DNA of 64,000 nt from an uncultured Colwellia sp. GTDB lineage: Bacteria > Pseudomonadota > Gammaproteobacteria > Enterobacterales > Alteromonadaceae. Both the position numbers and the translations under genes were made by a program. Below the pieces are notes generated by a model that saw only the letters and a list, made by a program, of their open reading frames with translations, searched no databases and was not told where the DNA came from. This document shows positions 55,574-64,000 of the stretch, piece by piece. Each line of letters opens with the position of its first letter. The first letter of the stretch is position 1. The stretch spans positions 1 through 64,000 of the forward strand of contig CAJXWZ010000005.1 in assembly GCA_913062815.1 (NCBI GenBank). The letters run 5' to 3'.

Positions 55574-58506
55574 TAAATAAATTTATGCCATAGCGATATC
55601 ACTTCAGCATGCTCTGTAAAATCTAGTTTCGCTATTAACAACGGTTCATTTTGTAATGTTGCTTTGTGACCAAACCCTCTTAGGTTTTGATAGCTATTCG
55701 TTAATATATTGCACTCATATTGACTAATAACATTCAAAGTAGCTAATGCTTTAAAAATACCTAAATTATCACATCGCTCAGTTAAGGTTAGATTACTAGT
55801 GCTAAAGGCGAGTATTAGGTATTGTGCTAAAAATTCAATATCCACTAAGCCACCGTGACCTTGCTTTATATCAAACTCGGTATCTGTGGATTTATCAAGA
55901 TGGTTTCGCATTTTTTCACGCATTTTTACCACTTCAGATTTTAACTCAACAAGCTCTCTTTCTTGCGTTAAAACCCGCTCTCTGACCTGTTTAAACTGCT
56001 GCTTGATAGTTTTATTACCATAAACCATTCTCGCTCTAACTAAGGCTTGATGTTCCCATGTCCATGCGTCTTGCTGTTGATATTGACCAAAGGTATTGAT
56101 ATGAATAACTAGCACACCAGAATTTCCTGATGGACGCAAACGCATATCAAGCTCATACAAAATTCCACTATTCATACGGGTATTAAAAATATGCATCATC
56201 CGCTGTGCTAATTTCATATAAAACTGACTGGCAGAAACAATTTTTTCACCTTGCGCTAACCCTGTAGTTTCATCACCTTCCGGGCTATGATGAACAAAGA
56301 CTAGATCAAGATCAGAGCCATAACTGAGTTCTTTACCGCCCATTTTTCCATAAGCGATTACAGCAAAACCTTTATTGTTATTATCAATAGTTGATTTTGG
56401 TACACCAAAGCGATTTGCTACTTGTTGCCAAGCAATATTAATCACTTCATTAATGATAGCTTCAGCTATTGCCGTTAAATGTTGACTGACCGTTTTAACA
56501 TCTAACACGCCCGAGATATCTGCTGCTGCAATTCGTAATTGTTGTGCTTGTTTAAACAAGCGTAACGCATCCATTTGCGATTCAAGATCTTCTTCAGGAA
56601 TTCGCAACATGCTTTCCCTTAATTCCATATCATAGGCTGATAAGCTTGGTGGATTATGGAGCAAAGTGGGATCAATGAGTTCATCCAATAAAATCGGATA
56701 TTTAGCAATGTATTCTGTGAGCCAAATGCTGGCTTTACACAAGTGAATTAATTGTTTAAGCGCCCCTTCATTTTCAAAAAGCAACTCTAAATATGCGGTA
56801 CGGGTAACAATTTTTTTAAAGACATGCAGTACCCGCTCTAACACAAACTCAGGGTGTTGAGCTTGTTGAATATGCCAAATGAGTTGTGGAATTAATTTGT
56901 CTAAGACTTGCCGTCCCCGGCCGCCAATACGACGTTTGCTAACATCTCCTCTAAAATCTGACAACAATTGCCAAACACTTTCACTCTGCCATGAATTTGC
57001 ATTTTCAATAGTTTGTTCTTGCTCAAGCCAAGCAATTGACTCTTCATCACTCCAGCGACTGTGCCAAAGGGTACTCCAGTGCTGATCTTCGGCTTGGTGA
57101 TTAGGGCTTTCAACACCAATTAATTGTTCAAACTGTTCATGAACACCATCCATATGCATCTGTAATACTTTATAAAAATCTTGCCAGGAAGGAACATTAA
57201 GTACTTGTAACAACCTTGCTTTATCTAAGGCATTATCGGGTAAAGTTTGCGTTTGTTTATCGGCTAATGCTTGGAGAATATTTTCTACTCGACGCAAAAA
57301 GCGGTAACTATTTTCAAGTAGCTCCTTACTTGCACGGTTAATTGCACCCGCAATAACAAGCTCAGGCAAAACCGTTAACAAATGCCGTTGTTGTAAGTTT
57401 TTCTCTCTTCCTCCTCTAATTAACTGGAAAACTTGCACAATAAACTCTATTTCACGGATGCCACCGGCACCTAATTTGATATTATCTACCAAGCCTTTAC
57501 GGCGCACTTCCTGTGAAATCATGCTTTTCATGCGGCGTAAACTATCGATGACACTAAAATCAATATATCGACGATAAACAAAAGGCCTTAATAATATTGA
57601 TAATTGCTGATGATAAGAATCTTCATCAACCGTGATAGATGAACCCAATGAAGCGCTCATTGCTGGAATAACACGAGCCTTCAACATAGCGTAGCGTTCC
57701 CAGTCTCTACCTTGCTCTTGGTAATAATCTTCCATTGCACTAAAAGTTAACACTAAAGGACCACTTTCACCAAATGGCCTTAAACGCATATCAACGCGAT
57801 AGACAAAACCGTCAGCTGTATGTTGATGTAATGAAGTAATTAACTTTTGCGCTAATCGAGTGAAAAATTGCTGGTTATCTAAGCTACGTCGGCATCCTCG
57901 TGTTTCACCGCTATGGGGGTAAACAAAGATTAGATCGATATCAGAAGAAAAATTAAGTTCTTTTCCGCCTAATTTCCCCATGCCATAAACAAGTAAAGGC
58001 TGTTCCGTGCCATCAGTATCAACGGGAGTACCCCACTTATCTTTACAAAACTTTGTCAGCCAATAAAGACTATTTTGAATCAAGGCATCAGCAAGTAATG
58101 ATAACCTTGCTAAAGATTTTTCAAGTTCAATATTTAATACTAAGTCGGCAATGGCAATATTGACCATCTGCTGCAATCGAAAACGTCTTAACAGACGATG
58201 TAATTGCTCTTCACTTTGACAAGCAATTAATTGTTGGTGGAGTAATTCAGCATAACGTGGTGTTGTTTGTTGGTAGACGCTTTTGCTTACAAATAATTCC
58301 AGTACTAACTCAGGTGCTTGAAGTGCACTGTTTAACACGAAATCACTTAAAGAAATGGCGAGTTGAAACTGTTTTAATTGTTCTTCGCTAAGCGCACCAT
58401 AGCTTTGTGGATGTTGCTGACTAAACTGCTGCCAACTTTTTTGTTGCTGCTGTTTCAGTAACTTACTATCATTAGGTACTGACAAAGGGAAAAGAGACAA
58501 GCGCAT
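55573..58506 (-). CDS. glnE: glutamine synthetase adenylyltransferase/deadenylase
   Basis: A 977-residue bifunctional GlnE with two nucleotidyltransferase domains: N-terminal deadenylylase (GMGKLGGKELNFSSDIDL) and C-terminal adenylylase (YGKMGGKELSYGSDLDL), separated by the PII-binding linker. It attaches and removes AMP on glutamine synthetase under control of PII. Length matches relatives. The TAG stop shares its G with the terminal base of MITE copy 2, so the insertion fixed or restored the stop exactly at the protein end (HKFI). Confidence 0.95.
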   Translation of the reverse strand: MRLSLFPLSVPNDSKLLKQQQQKSWQQFSQQHPQSYGALSEEQLKQFQLAISLSDFVLNSALQAPELVLELFVSKSVYQQTTPRYAELLHQQLIACQSEEQLHRLLRRFRLQQMVNIAIADLVLNIELEKSLARLSLLADALIQNSLYWLTKFCKDKWGTPVDTDGTEQPLLVYGMGKLGGKELNFSSDIDLIFVYPHSGETRGCRRSLDNQQFFTRLAQKLITSLHQHTADGFVYRVDMRLRPFGESGPLVLTFSAMEDYYQEQGRDWERYAMLKARVIPAMSASLGSSITVDEDSYHQQLSILLRPFVYRRYIDFSVIDSLRRMKSMISQEVRRKGLVDNIKLGAGGIREIEFIVQVFQLIRGGREKNLQQRHLLTVLPELVIAGAINRASKELLENSYRFLRRVENILQALADKQTQTLPDNALDKARLLQVLNVPSWQDFYKVLQMHMDGVHEQFEQLIGVESPNHQAEDQHWSTLWHSRWSDEESIAWLEQEQTIENANSWQSESVWQLLSDFRGDVSKRRIGGRGRQVLDKLIPQLIWHIQQAQHPEFVLERVLHVFKKIVTRTAYLELLFENEGALKQLIHLCKASIWLTEYIAKYPILLDELIDPTLLHNPPSLSAYDMELRESMLRIPEEDLESQMDALRLFKQAQQLRIAAADISGVLDVKTVSQHLTAIAEAIINEVINIAWQQVANRFGVPKSTIDNNNKGFAVIAYGKMGGKELSYGSDLDLVFVHHSPEGDETTGLAQGEKIVSASQFYMKLAQRMMHIFNTRMNSGILYELDMRLRPSGNSGVLVIHINTFGQYQQQDAWTWEHQALVRARMVYGNKTIKQQFKQVRERVLTQERELVELKSEVVKMREKMRNHLDKSTDTEFDIKQGHGGLVDIEFLAQYLILAFSTSNLTLTERCDNLGIFKALATLNVISQYECNILTNSYQNLRGFGHKATLQNEPLLIAKLDFTEHAEVISLWHKFI

Positions 58507-58532
58507 TCCTTTTATTGGGTCAAGATAAAATA

Positions 58533-58567
58533 GACATAATATGTCATTAGTGCTATTAATATGACAT
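58533..58567. promoter_or_regulatory. palindromic operator between glnE and the lipoprotein gene
   Basis: GACATAATATGTC (58533-58545) is a perfect palindrome, followed by the half-site ATGACAT at 58561-58567. Two more copies of the same palindrome occur ahead of the DUF2170 gene (62418-62466). Together they suggest one regulator for both transcription units. Confidence 0.6.
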
Positions 58568-58603
58568 TAACTCGCTATAACTTAAGAATAACATAGCACT
58601 TTT

Positions 58604-59623
58604 ATGGAGATGATGGCAGCAATGCAAAGGCTAATAAACGCTTTTCCTAAGCAATTCTTTAAGAATTTGCGCACTAACTCAATCGTTGTGTCAGCAATTT
58701 TATTATTGATTGCTTGTGGAGATCCAATTAAAGAACAAGTAATTCAACAACTCCCAATTACTGAACAAAGAGTAGCGCAGTTAGGAGATGCTTTAAACGC
58801 AAATAAAGTGCGCAATGCTAATTTAATTCAACAGTACAGCGATAAAGTTGTAGCGATAAAGCCGAGTTTGAGAGCTTTGGTAGATGAATTTAAAAAAGAT
58901 GCAACCACGCAAGGCCCTATGTATCGAGCCTTACTCGATCGGGTAAACACTGCAAAAAATCAACCTCAAATGTTTGCTTCAAGCCAAGCACTATACGATG
59001 AATTGCTCAATATATATCAAGCTGCCGATCCTGTGCTTTATTCTGAAGCCTTAAGCGATCCGCTCAATGTTTTAGCTGATATGTCAGATGGCTTGTTACC
59101 GCGAGTAAACGCCTTATCAAAGGCACAAAGTCAACAAGCTAACAAGGCACAAGATTTTGGTACTGGCGAACAACTCATTGGCAACCCCAGCTATGGTCAT
59201 TGGCAAACAGGCAGTAACGGTATGTCATTTTGGGCATGGTATGGTATGTACTCTATGATGGGCGATCTTTTTGGTCGGCGCACTTCTTATAGCGATTGGG
59301 GCAGACACCGTAATTATAGTTACTACAATGACTATGGCAGAACCCGCTATAGCTCACCAAGTCAATTAAATACACAAACTAAGCTAAATCAGCGCACCAA
59401 GAAGTCTTTCGCTAGTCGTGGTCAAAAGTTTAGCAGCCCATACAGTAAAAACCGTACCGGCTCTTCCAGCCTATCAAGCAAAAGTAAAACGGCACAAACC
59501 AGTGCTAACCGTTTTCGCTCAAACACGGTGAAAAAGAGCAGCTATGCAAGCAAAGCTAGCAAAAGTTCCAGCTTTAGAAATTCTAACACCAATACATCGC
59601 GCAGTTTTCGTCGTGGTAAGTAA
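58604..59623 (+). CDS. lipoprotein of the yjf-type cluster, unknown function
   Basis: About 333-339 residues: an N-terminal signal with lipobox LLIACG (Cys about 38), a helical middle part, a Trp/Tyr-rich stretch (SFWAWYGMYSMMG) and a C-terminal tail of Ser, Lys and Arg repeats. The style resembles YgiB/YjfM-type outer-membrane lipoproteins (DUF1190), though I cannot align it to them. Several ATGs (58604, 58610, 58613, 58622) are in frame and the true start is unclear. It lies 23 bp before the DUF350 gene. Confidence 0.6.
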   Translation: MEMMAAMQRLINAFPKQFFKNLRTNSIVVSAILLLIACGDPIKEQVIQQLPITEQRVAQLGDALNANKVRNANLIQQYSDKVVAIKPSLRALVDEFKKDATTQGPMYRALLDRVNTAKNQPQMFASSQALYDELLNIYQAADPVLYSEALSDPLNVLADMSDGLLPRVNALSKAQSQQANKAQDFGTGEQLIGNPSYGHWQTGSNGMSFWAWYGMYSMMGDLFGRRTSYSDWGRHRNYSYYNDYGRTRYSSPSQLNTQTKLNQRTKKSFASRGQKFSSPYSKNRTGSSSLSSKSKTAQTSANRFRSNTVKKSSYASKASKSSSFRNSNTNTSRSFRRGK

Positions 59624-59646
59624 AAAATAATAGGAATTAAAACATT

Positions 59647-60549
59647 ATGAATACATTAATTGAACTCGTTGGTGTTAATCAGGAACTGCTGGTTTATTTG
59701 ATCATAGATATAACCATTGCCATTATCTTGTTAGGCGCTATGCGATTTTTATTAGGATTAACTAGTCAAGTTAATAGCACTGAAGAGTTAGCCCAAAAAG
59801 ATAACTTTGCTTTTGGTGTGAGTGTTGCAGGTAGTATTCTAGCCTTAGGTATTGTATTAACAGGTGCAATTACCGGCGAAAATGCTACTAGTTACATGAT
59901 GGAAATTTTCGGCATGCTCGCTTATGGGGCTTATGGTTTAGTATTAATTAAAGTTGGCCGTGTCATTCAAGATAAAGTAGCTCTGCAACATTTAGACAAA
60001 ACAGCATTAATAAAAGAACAAAATCTCAGCATAGGTATTATCGACGCGGCAGGCGCTATCGCCACAGCAATTATCATTCGAGCTGTATTACTTTGGGTTG
60101 ATGGATTAGACGTTGCTACCTTTTTAGCAATTACCAGCGGTTTTGTGGTTGCACAAGCAGTACTCGTGTTAGTAACACGTATAAGAGAGCGAAAATACGC
60201 AAAAAACAATCAAAAAGACTGCCTACAAGAAGCATTAAAAGAAGGACAGTTAGCTTTAGCGATTCGCTATAGCGGACAAGTCATTAGTACTGCTTTAGCC
60301 GTGACCGCAGCAAGTCACTTCTTAGTATATAGTCCTGAAACTTTGGTAATGAATCTTATTGGGTGGTTAGTGTTTGGCATTATAATGACTTTACTAGTTT
60401 CCCTACTGACCTCACTGGCGAAACGCATTGTTTTATGGGGTATTAACTTGGTAGAAGAAGTTGATCAACAACATAATATAGGTGTTGCCAGTATTGAAAT
60501 GGCCACTAGTATCTCCATTGCATTAATCTTATCAGCATTGATGGCATAA
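59647..60549 (+). CDS. double-DUF350 membrane protein (YjfL-like)
   Basis: A 300-residue inner-membrane protein with eight predicted TM segments. It holds the DUF350 unit twice: NFAFGVSVAGSILALGIVLTG in the first half and LAIRYSGQVISTALAVTAA in the second. E. coli YjfL has one unit (about 130 residues). A predicted partner of PspA-like and DUF2170 proteins in envelope stress clusters; the molecular role is unknown. Confidence 0.82.
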   Translation: MNTLIELVGVNQELLVYLIIDITIAIILLGAMRFLLGLTSQVNSTEELAQKDNFAFGVSVAGSILALGIVLTGAITGENATSYMMEIFGMLAYGAYGLVLIKVGRVIQDKVALQHLDKTALIKEQNLSIGIIDAAGAIATAIIIRAVLLWVDGLDVATFLAITSGFVVAQAVLVLVTRIRERKYAKNNQKDCLQEALKEGQLALAIRYSGQVISTALAVTAASHFLVYSPETLVMNLIGWLVFGIIMTLLVSLLTSLAKRIVLWGINLVEEVDQQHNIGVASIEMATSISIALILSALMA

Positions 60550-60590
60550 GATTATATAGGTCAGTATAAATTCAGTACATTGATATTCTT

Positions 60591-60621
60591 TAGCCTTACT
60601 TACTGTTTAGTTGTAAGGCTA
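60591..60621 (+). terminator. hairpin between the DUF350 and spermidine-synthase-like genes
   Basis: TAGCCTTAC and GTAAGGCTA form a 9-bp stem with a 13-nt loop, 40 bp after the DUF350 stop. T-run is weak; it may be an attenuator rather than a full terminator. Confidence 0.45.
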
Positions 60622-60645
60622 ATACTTCTTCTATAGCAAATTTTT

Positions 60646-62364
60646 ATGAAAAAACATCCAATACCCACGATAAACTCACGTTTAATAGACGACACTTTAT
60701 TAATCTTGACCATGGCAATTTTAGCGGGTTGTGGTTTAATCTACGAATACCTACTTTCTCACTATGCTGGCCGTGTTCTTGGTGTGATGGAAAGTACTAT
60801 CTATACCATGATCGGCTTGATGATAGTTTCAATGGGCTTAGGCGCTTTCGCGGCACGAAAAGTACGCTGTGCCTTTAATGGTTTTGTTTATCTTGAACTC
60901 ATTATTGCCCTGCTAGGAGCAAGTGCGATATTGATTATTGGCGCACTAATAGCTATTACCCAAACCCTCCCCCATATCATTGCCGATATGTTTGCACTGC
61001 CTCCTGATATGCTACCTCAGGGTGGACTATTTAAACAACTTAGTAAGCTAGCCATAAATAGCCCCTACTTCTTTGGTGTTGTATTAGGGTTTTTCATTGG
61101 TATGGAAATTCCATTAATTGCAAGGATTAGAGAAGAGATACATAAAAAGCATTTAGCCAACAATTTAGGCACTATTTATGGCGCTGATTATATTGGTGCA
61201 GGTATAGGCGCAGCTGTTTGGGTGCTTTTTCTTCTCAGTATAGACATAAGTAAAGCCGCCGCTTTAACGGCCAGCTTAAACTTTATTACCGGTGCAATAT
61301 TTGTCATACGCTATTGGCATAAGTTGCGTTGGCGAAAAACATTCATCTCAATGCACTTGGTATTGGCGCTAATTATTATCTTAATGTTTACTTATGGTAA
61401 TCAATGGCTTAATCAGATGAACAGTTTACTATATTTAGATAAAGTGGCACATAGTCAAAAAACCCGTTATCAGCAGTTAACCTTTACTCAAAGAAATTTG
61501 GGCATTACAACTGATGAATCACACAACAGCATCATTAATTTTTATCTCAATGGCCGCTTACAGTTCTCTTCTATTGATGAACATATATACCATGATTATT
61601 TAGTCGCTCCCGTTTTAGCAGGCTCAGCTCGACAGGAAAATATATTGATTATAGGCGGGGGTGATGGCTTAGCTTTACGTGAAGTATTAAAATACTCTCC
61701 TAAACATGTCACTTTGATTGATTTAGATAGCGAGCTGATTGATATTTTTCAGCACCCTACACAACATTTAGAGGCAAGCCTTGCCAATAAAATAAGTCAT
61801 TTGAATAAAAATAGTTTACAAGATAAACGCGTGACAATACAACGTAGTGATGCTTTTATTGCCATTAATGAATTATTAAAAAAGGGACTTTTATTCGATG
61901 CAATCATTGTCGATTTACCCGATCCGAGTCACCCTGATCTTAACAAGCTTTATTCCGTTAATTTTTATGCTCGTTTAAAACAGTTACTGAGCGGTGATGG
62001 CTTAATTGCCATTCAGTCTACTAGCCCATATCATGCAAAAGATTCATTCATCTCTATAGGAAAAACGTTATCTGCGGCAAGCTTCGTTCATGTACAACAA
62101 TACCATGATAACGTTCCGAGCTTTGGTGAATGGGGCTGGACAATAGGAGCAAAAGCAGGAGCGAGTCCATTAACTAGACTAAAGAAACTAGAGAAACTTC
62201 CTATTGAACATACTTGGCTAAAATTAGATCTACTAAAAGCGGCCTTTATCTTTCCTAATGATTTTTATAAAAATAAAGACGCCATTGGCATTAATGTACT
62301 AGGTAGTCATACTCTGTATCAATTGCATCAAAAAGCTTGGCTTGATCAACAAGGCATACAATAG
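60646..62364 (+). CDS. membrane spermidine-synthase-like protein
   Basis: A 572-residue protein with seven or so TM segments in the first 250 residues, then a spermidine synthase-type methyltransferase-fold domain: the SAM-binding loop IIGGGDGLALREVLKY, the acid loop VTLIDLD, and DLPDPSHPDLNKLYS. The family transfers aminopropyl groups to polyamines, but the membrane-fused form is not well characterised. Such genes are often beside DUF350 genes, as here. Confidence 0.82.
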   Translation: MKKHPIPTINSRLIDDTLLILTMAILAGCGLIYEYLLSHYAGRVLGVMESTIYTMIGLMIVSMGLGAFAARKVRCAFNGFVYLELIIALLGASAILIIGALIAITQTLPHIIADMFALPPDMLPQGGLFKQLSKLAINSPYFFGVVLGFFIGMEIPLIARIREEIHKKHLANNLGTIYGADYIGAGIGAAVWVLFLLSIDISKAAALTASLNFITGAIFVIRYWHKLRWRKTFISMHLVLALIIILMFTYGNQWLNQMNSLLYLDKVAHSQKTRYQQLTFTQRNLGITTDESHNSIINFYLNGRLQFSSIDEHIYHDYLVAPVLAGSARQENILIIGGGDGLALREVLKYSPKHVTLIDLDSELIDIFQHPTQHLEASLANKISHLNKNSLQDKRVTIQRSDAFIAINELLKKGLLFDAIIVDLPDPSHPDLNKLYSVNFYARLKQLLSGDGLIAIQSTSPYHAKDSFISIGKTLSAASFVHVQQYHDNVPSFGEWGWTIGAKAGASPLTRLKKLEKLPIEHTWLKLDLLKAAFIFPNDFYKNKDAIGINVLGSHTLYQLHQKAWLDQQGIQ

Positions 62365-62417
62365 TTGAACAAATAAACCAGAAAAATAATTACTGATAAA
62401 ATGATTAAAAAAAACTT

Positions 62418-62466
62418 GACATAATATGTCAAGATGCTAAATTTAACCAAGACGACATATTATGTC
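62418..62466 (+). promoter_or_regulatory. paired palindromic operator upstream of the DUF2170 gene
   Basis: GACATAATATGTC (62418-62430, inside the longer CTTGACATAATATGTCAAG) and GACATATTATGTC (62454-62466) lie 36 bp apart centre to centre, 46 bp and more ahead of the DUF2170 start. The first contains a TTGACA that could serve as a -35, so repression by occlusion is plausible. The same palindrome stands ahead of the 58604 gene. Confidence 0.65.
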
Positions 62467-62511
62467 ATCTTCCATTGATAGTAGAGTAAATAGATTAAGG
62501 ATAGGAAATAC

Positions 62512-62925
62512 ATGAACATTCATACTATAGCCGATCATCTAAACAGTTTGGCCGACAACTCAGAAACAGGGATGAACTTTGACTGTCAACCAATATCTGG
62601 TGAAGTCGATGTACTGCAAATTACCATTTTAGGTCGCGAAGAATTACCTGTTTTTGTATCAGTAACAGATGACCAAATATTATGTATTAGTTATCTTTGG
62701 GGAGCAGATGAAGTCAAACCAGACAGTGTTGGCGCCATGCATGAAAGCATGTTGGAAATGAATATTCCAATGCCTTTATCATCATTTTCAAAAATTGGTG
62801 ATAAGTATGTTGTTTTTGGCGCACTTTCAATTAGCTCAAGTTTTGATGATATAGAGCACGAATTAGCGGTATTAAGCAGTAACGCTGTAGAAGTCATTGA
62901 TGATATGAGCGATTACCTTTTATAG
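62512..62925 (+). CDS. DUF2170 protein (YjfI-like)
   Basis: A 137-residue cytoplasmic protein of the DUF2170 family (GREELPVFVSVTDDQILCIS, SFSKIGDKYVVFGALS, IEHELAVLSSNAVEVIDDMS), found in E. coli as yjfI ahead of a PspA-like gene. Function unknown. It lies 51 bp ahead of the PspA-like gene and heads the operon. Confidence 0.85.
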   Translation: MNIHTIADHLNSLADNSETGMNFDCQPISGEVDVLQITILGREELPVFVSVTDDQILCISYLWGADEVKPDSVGAMHESMLEMNIPMPLSSFSKIGDKYVVFGALSISSSFDDIEHELAVLSSNAVEVIDDMSDYLL

Positions 62926-62976
62926 ATCAACAGTAATATTAGTTCGTTGTAACAAAAGTATTAACGGAGAACAATT

Positions 62977-63666
62977 ATGAGTATATTTAAAAAAATCATG
63001 ACCGCTATTCGCGGTGGCGCATCAGAAGCAGGTGAAGCAATTATTGATGCCAACGCAACCCGTATTTTTGAACAAGAAATTCGCGATGCAGAAAATCATC
63101 TAACTAAGGCTAAACGTGATTTAACTGGCGTAATGGCTGAACAAATGTCTGCCCAACGCGAAGTTACTCGCCTTAAAAAAGAAATTGGTGAACATGAAGG
63201 CTATGCAGGGCAAGCTTTAGAAAAAGGTGATGAAACATTAGCCCTTGCCGTTGCAGAAAAAATTGCTACCTTAGAAAGCGAATTAATGACACAGCAACAG
63301 GCACACGATAGTTTTGCTGGTAATGCTAATAGACTAAAAGAGCTTGTTAAGAAAAGCGAACGCCAAGTATCTGAGCATAAGCGTCAATTGTCTATGGTCA
63401 AAACGACAGAGAGCGTGCAAAAAGCAACTTCGGCCATTACCGATAATTTTTCTTCAAGCAATTCAAAGTTATTAAGTGCAAAAGATTCTTTAGAGCGAAT
63501 TAAGGCCAAACAGCAAAAGTTTGATGACAAAATGAAGGCTGCTGAAGTACTTGAATCTGAAGATTCTGATACCTCTCTAGCAGCACAGTTAAAAGCGGCA
63601 GGTATTGGTTCGCAAGAAAGTAGTGCTAATTCAGTATTAGATCGCATTAAAGCGAAACAAAAGTAA
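62977..63666 (+). CDS. PspA/IM30-family protein (YjfJ-like)
   Basis: A 229-residue coiled-coil protein of the phage-shock-protein A family: N-terminal amphipathic helix (MSIFKKIMTAIRGGASE), long coiled coil (residues about 30-150), and a less ordered C-terminal part with the repeated RIKAKQ. Family members assemble on the inner membrane and help keep it intact under stress. It is directly upstream of the DUF2491 gene. The start follows GGAGAA. Confidence 0.87.
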   Translation: MSIFKKIMTAIRGGASEAGEAIIDANATRIFEQEIRDAENHLTKAKRDLTGVMAEQMSAQREVTRLKKEIGEHEGYAGQALEKGDETLALAVAEKIATLESELMTQQQAHDSFAGNANRLKELVKKSERQVSEHKRQLSMVKTTESVQKATSAITDNFSSSNSKLLSAKDSLERIKAKQQKFDDKMKAAEVLESEDSDTSLAAQLKAAGIGSQESSANSVLDRIKAKQK

Positions 63667-63686
63667 TTTAGTTTAAAATTTATTAT

Positions 63687-63713
63687 AAGGCGAGTTATTT
63701 AATAGCTCGCCTT
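63687..63713 (+). terminator. weak terminator within the operon
   Basis: AAGGCGAG and CTCGCCTT form an 8-bp stem followed by a short T-run, 20 bp after the PspA-like stop. It may reduce, not end, expression of the DUF2491 gene that follows. Confidence 0.6.
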
Positions 63714-63747
63714 TGTTAATTTTGATATTTGTTTATATAGGTATGTT

Positions 63748-64000
63748 ATGAGTTTTTTAAAAAAAACTTTCAATAAAATAAGCGGTAAAACAAAGCAAAC
63801 TCAACGTAAATTAACACATGTAGATCAGCTCTTAGCCGGTGATATTATTGTGTTAACTGACAGTTTTGCTTTACCTGAAGTATTGCGTGGTCAACAATTT
63901 CAGGTAACCGCTATTAACAGTTACGAATATGAGCATGCGACACAAACTGAATGGACGTTGCAAGGAACAGATGATCTTTTAATCTTTTTATCGTTGGATG
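63748..64000 (+). CDS. DUF2491 protein (YjfK-like), cut by window end
   Basis: Eighty-four residues are visible from ATG 63748 (MSFLKKTFNKISGKTKQTQ start, then LLAGDIIVLTDSFALPEVLRG and TEWTLQGTDDLLIF). Position after DUF2170 and PspA-like genes and the beginning of the sequence match YjfK (DUF2491). The rest lies outside the window. The ATG is preceded by a weak site (ATAGG). Confidence 0.7.
   Translation, partial: MSFLKKTFNKISGKTKQTQRKLTHVDQLLAGDIIVLTDSFALPEVLRGQQFQVTAINSYEYEHATQTEWTLQGTDDLLIFLSLD

Noticed and set aside
1..64000. CRISPR arrays, tRNA or rRNA genes, prophage or integron structures
   Set aside because: No regularly spaced repeats, no tRNA-like cloverleaf or rRNA sequence, no integrase or phage structural genes were seen.

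Overview
The window reads as chromosomal DNA of an AT-rich marine gammaproteobacterium of the Alteromonadales, most likely Colwelliaceae (Colwellia/Thalassotalea-like). The assignment rests on the mix of housekeeping genes (parC, parE-yqiA-cpdA-yqiB-nudF with divergent tolC, glnE, argR, lpxL), TonB-dependent receptors, S46 and Tricorn-type peptidases, and AT-rich intergenic DNA. It is inference from gene content and style, not from a marker comparison.

Layout. (1) 1-700: a cold-shock protein gene. (2) 1369-13047: a lipid/acyl-CoA catabolic island. A minus-strand operon (histidine phosphatase, SDR, old-yellow-enzyme, ACAD11-like acyl-CoA dehydrogenase, APH-type kinase, SDR, long acyl-CoA dehydrogenase) lies next to a TonB-dependent receptor and a divergent LysR regulator. 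Both minus-strand promoters carry a near-duplicate promoter/operator block of about 90 bp. Separate kinase and ACAD11-like dehydrogenase suggest a 4-hydroxyacyl-CoA phosphorylation/elimination pathway, as in ACAD10/11 and the Pseudomonas lva genes. (3) 13182-30167: mixed secreted and envelope proteins (SYLF protein, PhoD-type phosphatase, solute-binding-like protein, S46 dipeptidyl-peptidase, Tricorn-like protease), argR, a frameshifted TPR-protein remnant, gcdH and a second TonB receptor. (4) 30251-32842: three envelope genes (COG3014 lipoprotein, LpoB-like lipoprotein, glycine-zipper protein). (5) 32969-40244: two OmpR-type two-component systems. One sits behind mipA/ompV and a DUF3019 gene; the other follows two tandem spondin-domain genes. 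11-bp-period direct repeats, the usual footprint of OmpR-family regulators, precede mipA and the first spondin gene. (6) 40343-51987: parC, two GGDEF proteins, parE-yqiA-cpdA-yqiB-nudF, and divergent tolC. (7) 52105-55573: a glycosyltransferase, lpxL and a TcpQ-like gene, bracketed by two inverted 264-bp MITE-like elements, one of which ends inside the glnE stop codon. (8) 55573-64000: glnE, then a yjf-type envelope-stress cluster (lipoprotein, double-DUF350 membrane protein, membrane spermidine-synthase-like protein, DUF2170, PspA, DUF2491 cut by the window end) whose two promoter regions share the palindrome GACATAATATGTC.

The strongest candidates for undescribed biology are the LysR-controlled kinase/ACAD island, the yjf cluster with its shared palindrome, and the spondin-pair/two-component region with its phased repeats.
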